In this document: in pieces, positions 19,166-29,065 of the stretch | Layout of the letters: every line of letters begins with the position of its first letter | Numbering within the stretch: the first letter of the stretch is position 1 | NCBI GenBank assembly: GCA_964036045.1 | Contig: OZ038381.1 | Location: 153,654,352-153,718,351 of the forward strand | Reading direction: 5' to 3' | DNA length: 64,000 nt | Source of the DNA: Eutreptiella sp. 'Long Island Sound 2002' | Lineage: Eukaryota; Euglenozoa; Euglenophyceae; Eutreptiales; Eutreptiaceae | The notes under the pieces: model-generated | What the model was told of the DNA's origin: nothing | What the model saw: only the letters and a program-made list of their open reading frames with translations | Database searches by the model: none | Program-made: the position numbers and the translations under genes

Positions 19166-22160
19166 TGAAGCGGTACCCAGAACCCCATGGCTAGGGTAGG
19201 GCATACAACCGGTCTCCGGTCCACTAACCCCATGTACGGAAGGGAAGACGCCTGTTGACGCCCGGTGCGAGCCCGGCGGGAGCGTGTTCCGTGCCGTAAA
19301 GCCCCGCATCGGCAACCGATGCACCGCAAGCGGAAATTTATATATCAGAATGTCAGGAATCAACAGGGTTTTATTTTCATATTGTTTCCGTCAATTTTTA
19401 CGCTTCCGTTCTGATATTCACTGTTTTGACAGCTGGCGGTTAGTTCGCGACTTTAGCGTAACCGCCAGTTTAACTGTTATCTACAGATATTTTATCGCAA
19501 TCCGTGACGAAGACTCTAAAGTCTTCAGGAATTGCATTGATGCATCCGCAATTTTCACATTCTACACTCGCAACCTTAATCCGAATTTTTCAGGATGTCG
19601 AAATCGGATTTTCGACTTCGACATCCCCGCACTTGATTTGACCTCTTTCGAGTGGACCTACGTGCTTCCCTATGCACCAATCAACTTTCCTTTTGTCTTG
19701 CCCTCCATTTGTCTTAGAGATATGGGCAAAACAAAGTTGATTCGTGAGGCCACTTGTGAGGGTCATATCTCGTGCCGCTTGCGAGGAATGACAATAAGGA
19801 AACGTGGGATGTATTCACAATACTCCCGACGTAATTTAGGAAGCTTTATATGCCTTGCGTCTCCACACGTGCGCGCTAGCGTAATGGATCATGGTCAAGA
19901 GGGTAGAGTTTGCGTTCTAACTCTTTGGCCATGAGATTGCGTGCGTTAAGATAACTTTCGAGTGTAGCGCGCGAGTGTTGGTGTTGCATAGGAACTTTCC
20001 TTGAGTTCCTATGAGCGATTGACACAAAGTTATGCCCTTGGAGGGGCATGACATTTCGTGGGGGGAGCTACCTTTTTGGGCAATATGTGGTATGTGCCAT
20101 GTGTTGTATTGCGTGCCCATTTGGCGGGTTTGGCTAAGAGCGATACACCCACCAATGGACCTCATTTTGCACGAGGCCCTTCCTTATACTCCCCACGATC
20201 AATTGCAAGCCTAACCTTCGTGGAGGAAAGCTTGTGTGGCGATCCCAAAGCGATGCGTTGGGAGCAAGGTGAGTGTTTTGCAATTTTCCATATTTTCATG
20301 TGCCCACTTGGGAAGTAGCGCTCGTGACCTTTCAAAGCGCCCCAAGTGGAGCACATATGTGGAGTCGAAGGTCATTGGTGTCAAGTCATTGTGTTTAGAA
20401 GGATTGGCCGGTTACTTAATCCAAGCCGAAGATATTATAATATATTTGTGCGCCTTTCAAGGCACTTTTGGGTGTTTTTTCGCCAATATTGCTGTTTTTT
20501 TGCCCGTCATGATGTCAAGTGGCGACCGTGTATCTCAACTTTGCGCACAATTGACATCATGACCCAAGTATGTTATGGGGGTACATACTTCGGTGCCCAA
20601 CATATCTTGGACCCGGCGAATAACTCCTCTTGGGCTTGGCATACCGTGGCCGCGATATTGGCGATTTGGGACTATCCCAAATCATGGGCTCACTTGGCGA
20701 CCCTGCCATTCCCAATACCGGAGGAGTTGGGCGATGCCCAAAGGATATGTTGGACACATATGACTTGATACCAATCCTATGGCACACTCCGGTCCAAGTC
20801 GGGCATGTGCCTCATTTGGCCCAACCATGAGTGTGCGCATTTTCGGCCATTTAGAGCAATTTCCCACATTTTCTGCCTGCCCTGCACCATGTTCAGCGAC
20901 CTCGTGCACGCCGGACGCATGGACCAACGGACCATATATGACATGGGTGTTATGTATATTGGGCACCATGGTTCACACACCACATGAGCGAAGAGGAGCA
21001 ACCTTCGCTAAGGTGCTAGCCCAAAGTGAGTGTGGACAATTTTGCCATTTTGGCATTTGTGGACCCAATTGGAATTGTCACCACGCCGAGTGGCATGGAG
21101 ATCTTTGAGAGCCAAGGGCATGGGAGTCTCCATTCGACTCCCGGTGGATTGCGTATGGAATGGCGGATCCGATCTCCAAGCCAGCGTGGAGATATACTAT
21201 TGGGAGCACCCCCGAATTTTGGCTCATTTTGAGTAGCCAAAATGACCCCATTTTGGGACCCCAATTTCACCCCTCCGTGTGGTCAATTGGCGGCCCCATA
21301 TCTCTTTGCCCACAGGGAGCCCGGACCTAATTTGAAGTTGTACACTCAGATATGATTCCTAGGTCCCGCCTCGTATCCTGTGAGCCATTGGCCTTGCCCT
21401 GGCAGGGCGAGCTACGCGTGAGAATGGTGCCAATTTTGGTGATTTTGGCATCATGACCCCACTTGACGAACCCGTGGTGCCCTGATGCCGGAACCTCAGA
21501 GGGAGCCAGGTTGGGTGAGGGCTCCACGGAGTTTGTAATCGAGGGGCATAGGGTCAGTTGCCTCGTCCCTACCTCTGGCGGGTCCAGACGAGGGGTCAAG
21601 TTTGGAGATTTTTGAGCTAATTTCAGTTTGGGCTGAAACAGCCCATTTTCAGCCACCAACTCCTAGGGGATAATGGCGGGGCCATATCACTGGCTCAGAG
21701 AGGAGTTGGGACCTGCCGTTAAGGAAGCATGGGGAGCCACTGTCAGTTGGCCTTGGAGCCACTTGGTTCCCAGGAACTGGCCTGTGGCTAGGCGGGACAC
21801 CTCCCCTATTGGCAGGGTTTCAGGGTCCGGACTGAGCAGGGCATGGGATGTGTTTGAGCCCCCGCTCCCACCAGCCACTGAGAGGGTCGGACCTGGGATT
21901 GGGATACGAGTTGGGACTGAGTGTCTATTGTCCTGTGATGCCCTTGGCCCAGTCCAGTCTTAACCCCATGTGTACATATCCTGATGTGTTGCTGTACATA
22001 CTTTTGTTTCCTTGTTTCAGAGTGGCAAGGATCCTGAAACGCTTTGTCACATGACACGAGCGTAATTGATGCCCCTGTGAGCGCAGTGCTTTGCCTGCCT
22101 GCTTGCTTGTGCGTGTCCACCGCAGCGTCCCGTGGCCAGGCCCCCCACGGGAACGCGTCA
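19166..22160 (+). repeat. 3' LTR of A2 (2995 bp)
   Basis: It runs from TGAAGCGGTACC to GGAACGCGTCA and is an inverted full-length match to the A1 LTR. TGAAACGCTTT, the presumed RNA 5' end used for self-priming, is at 22035-22045, leaving an R-U5 of about 126 nt. A 34-nt palindrome is at 19593-19626. It contains the 216-codon U3 ORF at 19284-19934. Confidence 0.88.
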
Positions 22161-22899
22161 CTAGTGGGATGCCCTGCAAGACGCACCTCCTGCCTGGTGG
22201 CGGAGTCCCCCGGGTTCACAGGGCTCGGAGCCCCGTCCCTCCCCGGCTTCCCCGGTTCGCCACTCCCCGGTCAGTGCATCAATTCGCAGCCGTGGCTGCG
22301 TGCGCTTACCCACCGCGTCGCCCCCCTAATGCGTGGTCGCTCGGGGCGCCGGCGCCACCGGGCCCGTGCTACTGGCTTGTCGCCAGTGGGACACCCTTGG
22401 GCTGGCGCGGAGGCTGCCTAGCCTAGGGGCTGGGGTGTGGCGCAGTGCGCCACTACTGCCTTGGCGGGTGCAGTGCCCCGTCTGTGTGTGCGCAGCGCTC
22501 GCGGCCGGCTCGGGGGGCTCGGGCCGGTACCTGCTGTTGTGTCTCTCCCGTTTCCCCCTTCCCGCCCCGCGTGTCCCGCGCTGCGTGTGGCGGGCCGTCC
22601 CGTCCGGGTGTCCCTTACCCTCGCTTGCTGGTACGCCATTCCACGCGGTCTGTGCGTTCCGCGAGCTCGGTCCGGTTGCCCTTCTGATAGTCCCCGCGTG
22701 CCGTTTGCTTGTGTGTTCGCCCGCGCTCCTGCGGCGTCCGCTCCCCCCCCCCATGGGTGGTGTGGCGTGCGCACCTTGCGCGGTCCCGGCACTGGGCGCT
22801 GGTAGGGCCGTGCCACGTGGTCCGTGCCCCTCCGCGTGTCCTGCCCCGGTCCCTTGCTCCGTCTGGCGTGCTTGGGGGGGGGCGGTCCGGTCCCGGTTC
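22161..22899. other. GC-rich flank between A2 LTR and satellite
   Basis: Very GC-rich DNA with ORFs open on both strands through lack of A/T, no recognisable domain and no clear long repeat. It may be a degraded part of the neighbouring satellite. Confidence 0.4.
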
Positions 22900-24300
22900 C
22901 CCCCTACCTAGCTTGGAGCTGTGTCCCCCCCGTGGGGCGGGTCTGTGGCGTATGCCCTGTGGGGGCTGCGTGCCGCGGGCGTGGCGGGGGGCCGTCCCCG
23001 GGGGGTTTGGCCTGCCACCGTTGTGAGGGGCGTCTGGTGTCAGGCGCTGTCCCTCCCCCGGCCGCCCGTTCTCTGGAGCGGGCAGCCAGGGTTCCGCGAC
23101 CCGTGTGTCCCGGGTGCGGTCGGTGCGGGCGTGGGGATCCAGCACCGGCCCCACAGCGTGCGCCCTTGCGGGCCGGCGTTGCTCGCTGTGGGGGTGGCGG
23201 GAGGGCGTCCCCGGGGGGGGTCCCTTCCACCATTGTGAGGGGCGTCTGAGTTCAGGCGCTGTCCCTCCCCCGACTGCCCGCCCACTGGGCGGGCTGTTGG
23301 GGTCCGCCACGCACGTGCTGTGGGCGCGGATGTGTGGCTGTGGGGGCCCAACACTGTCCCCTTGGCCTGCATGCCCTGTGAGGGCTGCGTGCCGCGGGGG
23401 TGGTGGGGGGCCGTCCCCGGGGGGGTGGCCTGCCACCGTTGTGAGGGGCGTCTGGTGTTAGGTGCTGTCCCTCCCCCGGCCGCCCGTCCTCTGGAGCGGG
23501 CAGCCAGGGTTCCGCCACCCGTGTGTCCCGGGTGCGGTCGGTGCGGGCGTGGGGACCCAGCACCGGCCCCACAGCGTGCGCCCTTGCGGGCCGGCGTTGC
23601 TCGCTGTGGGGGTGGCGGAAGGGCGTCCCCAGGGGGGGTGCCTTCCACCATTGTGAGGGGCGTCTGAGGTCAGGCGCTGTCCCTCCCCCGACTGCCTGCC
23701 CACTGGGCGGGCTGTTGGGGTCCGCCACCCATGTTCTGTGGGCGCGGGTGTGTGGCTGTGGGGGCCCAACACTGTCCCCTTGGCCTGCATGCCCTGTGGG
23801 GGCTGCGTGCCGCGGGGGTGGTGGGGGGCCGTCCCCGGGGGGGTGGCCTGCCACCGTTGTGAGGGGCGTCTGGTGTTAGGTGCTGTCCCTCCCCCGGCCG
23901 CCCGTCCTCTGGAGCGGGCAGCCAGGGTTCCGCCACCCGTGTGTCCCGGGTGCGGTCGGTGCGGGCGTGGGGACCCAGCACCGGCCCCACAGCGTGCGCC
24001 CTTGCGGGCCGGCGTTGCTCGCTGTGGGGGTGGCGGAAGGGCGTCCCCAGGGGGGGTGCCTTCCACCATTGTGAGGGGCGTCTGAGGTCAGGCGCTGTCC
24101 CTCCCCCGACTGCCTGCCCGCTGGGCGGGCTGTTGGGGTCCGCCACCCATGTGCTGTGGGCGCGGGTGTGTGGGTGTGGGGGCCCATCACTGTCCCCTTG
24201 GCCTGCATGCCCTGTGGGGGCTGCGTGCCGCGGTGGTGGTGGGGGGCCGTCCCCAGGGGGGGTGGCCTGCCACCGTTGTGTGGGGCGTCTGGTGTCAGGC
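22900..24300. repeat. Satellite with 206/212-bp subunits forming a 418-bp higher-order repeat
   Basis: The landmark (C/T)AGG(C/T)GCTGT begins at 23041, 23253, 23459, 23671, 23877 and 24089: spacings 212, 206, 212, 206, 212. Odd subunits share one variant (followed by CCCCCGGCCGCCC) and even ones another (followed by CCCCCGACTGCC), so the true period is 418 bp. The last unit decays after 24296. Overlapping ORFs of 115-273 codons recur on both strands with the same period and are artefacts. Confidence 0.85.
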
Positions 24301-24310
24301 GTGCCACATG

Positions 24311-24425
24311 TGGCTGATTCGTATTTAGTTAAGCTTTCCGCGAATTGAATCCATGACCCTCAAATGGGGGTGCATTCTATCCTGACGTGCATACCACTAG
24401 GATAGATAGGGAAACCATGAAAAAG
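24311..24425 (-). repeat. Diverged relative of the family B LTR tRNA-like module
   Basis: On the minus strand it contains CTATCCTAGTGGTATGCAC, a small hairpin (CCC...GAGGG) and GGATTCAATTC, in the same order as the tRNA-like module of the B LTRs, but too diverged for the rest to align by eye. Confidence 0.4.
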
Positions 24426-24990
24426 ATAGATCAAACTGAAGGGGGTGCAGGTGACCCGGCCAAAGGAGATCCGGAGCCCGGGGGTAAGGCTGCATCCTAA
24501 GGCCAGCGCTGCTTTGGAACTGGAGGCGGAGCGTGCGACACCAAACCACCTCGGAACCCCAGTACCAGAAACATCCATGCATGCCTTGGGAACGGGATAC
24601 GCCAGGAAGTCCGGTGAACCCCTAGGGTTCCGCCCAAAGGAGGGAACGTGCGCAAGCATGGGGGCACACCCTCCCGGCGAGACAAGTACGTCACGCTGGC
24701 GGCGATCGGCCCTCCCGGTGTTGCCCGGGGCCGCTTTGTTGGGGGCCACCAATCAGTTCCAGCGGGATGTAAGTCGCCTCCCCTCTTCGAGTGCGGAGCC
24801 TCTTCCTGTTCGTCACAGCGGCAACGCCAGCGGGAACCATGGGGCGCCTCTCCACGACCGAGTGCAAGTACCTACCTACCTACCTACTAAAACTGAAGGG
24901 GGCCTACCCCTATGTCAGTGTGTCAAAACTGAGCACACTTTGCACACAAAGGCTTAAATAAAGCATATTGGATGAGATTAGGGGACTCTA
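24426..24990. other. Unassigned single-copy-looking DNA
   Basis: Moderately GC-rich and not matched elsewhere in the window. An ORF of 170 codons (24445-24957, +) overlaps others on both strands, and I see no domain. A short CCTA microsatellite sits near 24870-24890. Confidence 0.3.
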
Positions 24991-26372
24991 GTGTCCATTG
25001 GAAATAAAAGATAGATAAAAATGGTTTTCGGGCCATGAAATTAGGTAAAGCGATGGTAGAGCTTTACCTTTGCAAGACCATTTCAATGCAAAAACATTTA
25101 AAGATGTCACACAGAATCTCAATTGATAAATAAATAAAGGAAATAGTTGCTAATTTGGATGACTTTAGAAAATACCTTTGCTCAATTTCTACTAGGCTTG
25201 TGGCTTAAAATGAGACGGTGCGAAGGCCATGATGCGTTAAGCGTAGTTGGACCATTTTACAAGAAAAGGCATAGGGTTCTGAACCTCTTTTATTAAAAAT
25301 AGGCGGTTTTTTTCGATTATTTTTTGCAAATAACCGGTTATTTCGATTATTACTTTTCAAAATAACCGGTTCAATGCGATTATTTCCACAAAGCAAGCCA
25401 GATAACCGCTTCTTTTCCGATTATGGGTTTGCAAACCAACTATTTTGTTGGTTTTTGAAAGAAAATAACATACAAACCAGTACACATTGCTCCAAAAAGC
25501 GAAATGCATACCCGTTAGTGTTTGAGACGCTCAGAGTTCATTACGACCAGTACATTATTGGCTGAGGCTTCTTGCTTTGCTATCGTGTGCTGAGGGCATA
25601 GAAGCACAAATTGAGTTTCAATTTGACGCAATTTGCATTTCAAAACATGTGTAGTCCATGTTTGGGCTGATGAGGCTGCTTGATGGCAGCGAAATGCATA
25701 CCCTTAGTGTTTGAGACGCTCGGAGTTCATTACGACCAGTACGTTATTGGCTGAGGCTTCTCGCTTTGCTATCGTGTGCTGAGGGCATAGAAGCACAAAT
25801 TGAGTTTCAATTTGACACAATTTTCATTTCAAAACCAATTATTTTGTTGGTTTTTGAAAGAAAATAACATACAAACCAGTACACATTGCTCCAAGAGTTT
25901 GCTTTCGCACTGTGTGAGTATGTCTGGTGATATTGTTTCTTTTTCATTGCAAAAGAAAAACCTCATGGTCTATTACCCAAGAATTAGTGACCATTCTTCA
26001 CCCGTCCGATTAATTGGTTTTGATTTATTTCAAAATAATCGGTTTTCTAACTAACTTCAAAATAACCTCCGATTAATTGCCGATAACAGGTTTTTCCGAT
26101 TAATTGGTGTTAAAATTTCCCTTGACTCTTTTCAATAGCAAACAATGCAGTAAATTCCAGGAATGATCTCTCACTTGAATAGTGACAATTCAATGCTTCA
26201 ACAGAACACCAACCTAAAAAGTTGCAAGAAGAATGGTACAAAAGCCTTGTTTGAACCTTACAAATTGATATAAAAACATTTGTAACTCATGCAAAAGCTC
26301 ATTTTATATGAATGTCAGAGATTCTAAACATCCCATGCTGAAAAGGATTTATCACTTTTAACCAAATTGCAT
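24991..26372. repeat. AT-rich island with local direct duplications
   Basis: About 145 bp starting GCGAAATGCATACCC occurs at 25499 and again at 25688 (offset 189). A second segment containing ATTTTGTTGGTTTTTGAAAG occurs near 25441 and 25841 (offset 400). Short CGATTATTT and ATAACCGG motifs recur at 25300-26100. There is no gene. It lies 3' of the copia coding region and may include its 3' UTR or LTR, but no LTR pair can be shown. Confidence 0.5.
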
Positions 26373-26445
26373 GGATGGCATCGGGAATCGAACACAGGAT
26401 TTTGCAATGCAAATCCTATGTTCCGCCAATTATGATAACACATCC
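26373..26445 (-). tRNA. tRNA-Cys-like relic (GCA), probably a pseudogene or SINE head
   Basis: 73 bp on the minus strand start GGATG and end CATCC (5-bp acceptor match). The anticodon stem is AGGAT/ATCCT, but the loop is 12 nt, TTGCATTGCAAA: a normal Cys loop (TTGCAAA, anticodon GCA) with TTGCA duplicated. A B-box-like GTTCGATTCC follows; the T-stem and inner acceptor are mismatched. It is unlikely to be functional. Confidence 0.4.
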
Positions 26446-26646
26446 GGCTGATACATTTTCATCTCAATTAATTATAGATCAACAGACATGATCATCTGAA
26501 CTCAGAAAACATCCGTCTGTTCTTTTTCTGCCCCAGCAGAACAATGTCCAGATCCACAGCGATCATGCATGACAGATGGATCAGCGATTACGACAAGGTC
26601 CTTACCAAGTCTGTTGACAGAAGAAGATAAACAGGTACTCTCATGC
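26446..26646. other. Copia 3' flank, no gene seen
   Basis: 200 bp downstream of the copia stop codon. I see no polypurine tract or LTR start with confidence. Confidence 0.3.
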
Positions 26647-28257
26647 TCATGGGAGAACTGCATTGTAGAGGGAATTATAGAATATAGAACTGTAACCAGA
26701 CTTTGTCAGCGCATCTGCGAGTTGAGCTTGCGTAGCCACCCATTCAAGATTGGTGACTTCTCCAGACGTTATAGCATCAGGAATCACAGCCATTTCAATG
26801 AGAAGTCGCTTCTCAGAGACAGCCTTGTGGAGATAGACGTGGTCGAATAGTGAAGCACAGTCAGTGCGTAGCGTGACAGGAACTCGCATCTTCGTAATCT
26901 CAGTAACGACATTGAGCGTCAAGAACAGGTCATCCAAGCAGGCTGAACATGCAAGGGCCTCCCCAGCAAAGCTGGACTTTACGACTCTGCGCAGGGTACG
27001 GGTTTTCCAGTTGATCAGACAGAAACGCTCCTTCTGGTCTTCACCGACAGTTGCCATAGCCCACAGCCAGCCACCAACAGTTTTCCCTTCTTCCCCATTG
27101 ACCCATGACGAGTCATGGTATCCAACAAGACGAACAGGTCCACTCAACTTGGGAAATCTGATGAATAGCGATCTCTTCCTCATGTGCTGCAAGGTCTTGT
27201 TCGCTTGAAGCGCATCCGAGACTGTAGGTTTGCTTGATCGTTGTGAGAGACCGCAAACGCTATAACAGAAATCAGGTCTTGTTTGTCTGGTACACCAAGA
27301 CAAAGCACCAATCAAGCCGCGGTACAACGTGGTCTCTTTCACGCTTAATAGTCTTCCACGATCTGTAGACTCCTGCAGAGATATCTCCGCGATCTCATCA
27401 GTATACTTCTGTTGGTCCAACGTTATCTCGATCAGATTGCTGTCATCATCACGCTTGCATTCCAAATGCACTGCACAAAAGACATACCCCTCTGTCTTTT
27501 CAGACCCAACAGAGAAGACACCCTGCAACGCCTCCAGAACGGATGAAGTGAGAGAATCAGTCCCAGCAACGGAGATATCGTCAACGTGAACGGCTGCCCA
27601 TCCACCAAGGTTCTCATGATCCCAAAAAAGGTATATTGCCGGGTCAAACGGCACCACAATCGCACCAATAGACAGCATAGACTTGTGTAACGCCTGATAC
27701 CAGTGCAGTGGAGCGTCCACGAGCCCGTACACCGCCTTCCGCAGCTTGAACAACTGCCCCGGTGCATGCAACTCCTGTGGAGGCCGTACATACACCTCAC
27801 GCTGCAGGGCGCCCCCTTGTAAAAAGGCAGTGGAAATGTCCACAGCGATCGGAGCCCATCCTCGATAAGAGGCTACCGTGAGCAGCACACGCCAGGACGA
27901 CTTGGAACACGTGGGATAAGAGGTATCCAGGTCCTGCAGACCCGCCTCCTGAAAGCCCCGCACAACCAACCGCGCCTTCGGCTTTAATGAACCATCGTCC
28001 TGCACCTTGTCAACGAGGACCCACTGACACGATATCGCCTTCTGCCCATTGTCTGGTACCAGGTCATACACATGACAAGCAACCCAGGACACCAACTCCT
28101 TCTGCTTCGCCACGACAAACTCCAGCGATTGTGCCCTTTCAGGTGTCAGCTCCCTCATACCACGACACACAGAGCGATGCGCCACGTAGCAATACGAAAG
28201 GAACACCTCACCCGAGACAGCAGGAGGTATCACAGATGTGTAACGTTGCCAGATCAA
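26647..28257 (-). CDS. Copia RT and RNase H
   Basis: 536 residues, colinear with copia-type RVT_2 polymerases: WVLVDKV...PKARLVVRGF (the first RT block), DISTAFLQG (the Asp of the catalytic set, as VKTAFLNG in copia), the HVDDIS box corresponding to YVDDM, then RNase H with GGWLWAM and LRTDCASLFDHV. Copies RNA into cDNA and degrades the RNA strand. The frame begins where E1 interrupted it; the first Met shown is internal. The C-terminus ends naturally at the stop, so this half looks intact. Confidence 0.9.
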   Translation of the reverse strand: MIWQRYTSVIPPAVSGEVFLSYCYVAHRSVCRGMRELTPERAQSLEFVVAKQKELVSWVACHVYDLVPDNGQKAISCQWVLVDKVQDDGSLKPKARLVVRGFQEAGLQDLDTSYPTCSKSSWRVLLTVASYRGWAPIAVDISTAFLQGGALQREVYVRPPQELHAPGQLFKLRKAVYGLVDAPLHWYQALHKSMLSIGAIVVPFDPAIYLFWDHENLGGWAAVHVDDISVAGTDSLTSSVLEALQGVFSVGSEKTEGYVFCAVHLECKRDDDSNLIEITLDQQKYTDEIAEISLQESTDRGRLLSVKETTLYRGLIGALSWCTRQTRPDFCYSVCGLSQRSSKPTVSDALQANKTLQHMRKRSLFIRFPKLSGPVRLVGYHDSSWVNGEEGKTVGGWLWAMATVGEDQKERFCLINWKTRTLRRVVKSSFAGEALACSACLDDLFLTLNVVTEITKMRVPVTLRTDCASLFDHVYLHKAVSEKRLLIEMAVIPDAITSGEVTNLEWVATQAQLADALTKSGYSSIFYNSLYNAVLP

Positions 28258-28264
28258 CTCAGGA

Positions 28265-29057
28265 AGAACGTTTTATAGTGATGTCAACACTGTGTGTTTG
28301 TTGTGCCTCTCCTGCTGCTTGCTGCTGGTGTAGGGTTCCTGCTGCTTGTTTTTGATGAGGAAAATGTTTTATTGTGGAAATACAACCAATCCAGGATAAC
28401 CCAAGCAAGAGATAAGCAAGTAGAAGAAGATCAGGATCAAAGCATGAAGGGCTGCAGTCACAAAGAGTTAGATAAAGACAACTATCGACAATAGACCACA
28501 GCAATTAGCATACATTGCAACTCAGGATGAAATATTTTACATGTTTGAGAAAAACTGATTGGAAAACTGCCCCAAGGGCTCACTCTCATCCACAGTGCCA
28601 TCTTGAGATGTGCACTCTTTGTTTTTGGGTCCCATAGGTGCTGAGGTGGCATGGCTTGTGGCGCTGAGGTCACTGCCATGTCACATGGGATATTCCTACT
28701 TAGCTAGGCTGACTGGGTATTGAACCCAGGACCTCTCAAAAAGAGGTGCCCCAGCCCCCTAGGGTGCATACCACTAGGATAGCTAAGAATGCATGAGAAA
28801 ACAAAGATAAATTCATAGGCTCTGCCTTCAGTATATCAGTGCCTCAGCAACCCAGGAAAAGATGTTTTAGTGCCTATAGCTTGCGGATAAAGGGGTCCAC
28901 ACAATATCCTGATTTAGTGTTTGGTTCCATAGGTCAAAATGTGTTATCACCCCTTTTTGGTTGCGCCAATACCAAGATAAAAATGCATGAGTGCTTAGAG
29001 CACCTCTTATACAACTAAAGTATACCCTAAAGCATTGGAAAAGCACTTTTTCTTACT
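28265..29057 (-). repeat. 3' LTR of E1 (793 bp)
   Basis: It starts AGTAAG at 29057 and ends CGTTCT at 28265, followed by the duplication TCCTG (minus strand). The 89-nt tRNA-like module is at 28699-28787. At 29011-29030 it preserves the empty site (CAACTAAAGTATACC) of the DNA transposon in the 5' LTR. Confidence 0.9.
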
Positions 29058-29065
29058 CCCCCCTT
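29058..29065 (-). other. Polypurine tract of E1
   Basis: AAGGGGGG on the minus strand directly abuts the AGTAAG start of the 3' LTR. Confidence 0.7.

Larger units (their letters stand above)
14927..22160 (+). mobile_element. Family A copy A2, 5'-truncated in RT, with 3' UTR and 3' LTR
   Basis: Plus-strand element: partial pol (14927-17689), 3' UTR (17690-19165) ending in a polypurine tract, and a complete 3' LTR (19166-22160). Gag, protease and the first half of RT are missing because the tandem LTR block joins at 14927. It lies head-to-head with A1, so the two full LTRs form 3-kb inverted arms. Confidence 0.88.

Noticed and set aside
22326-24307. Many overlapping 100-273 codon ORFs on both strands
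   Set aside because: GC-rich satellite with few stop codons; ORFs recur with the 418-bp period and change frame from unit to unit because 418 is not a multiple of 3.
24445-24957. 170-codon ORF as a possible host gene
   Set aside because: Competing ORFs on both strands, no domain, no paralogue in the window; left as unassigned DNA.
25499-25835. LTR pair of the copia element
   Set aside because: The direct repeats are only about 145 bp, closely adjacent and on the same side of the coding region, so they cannot be its two LTRs.
28294-28494. Small ORFs repeated in every family B LTR (for example 38747-38947, 50732-51235, 61807-62310)
   Set aside because: They copy LTR sequence, change length between copies and have no domain.
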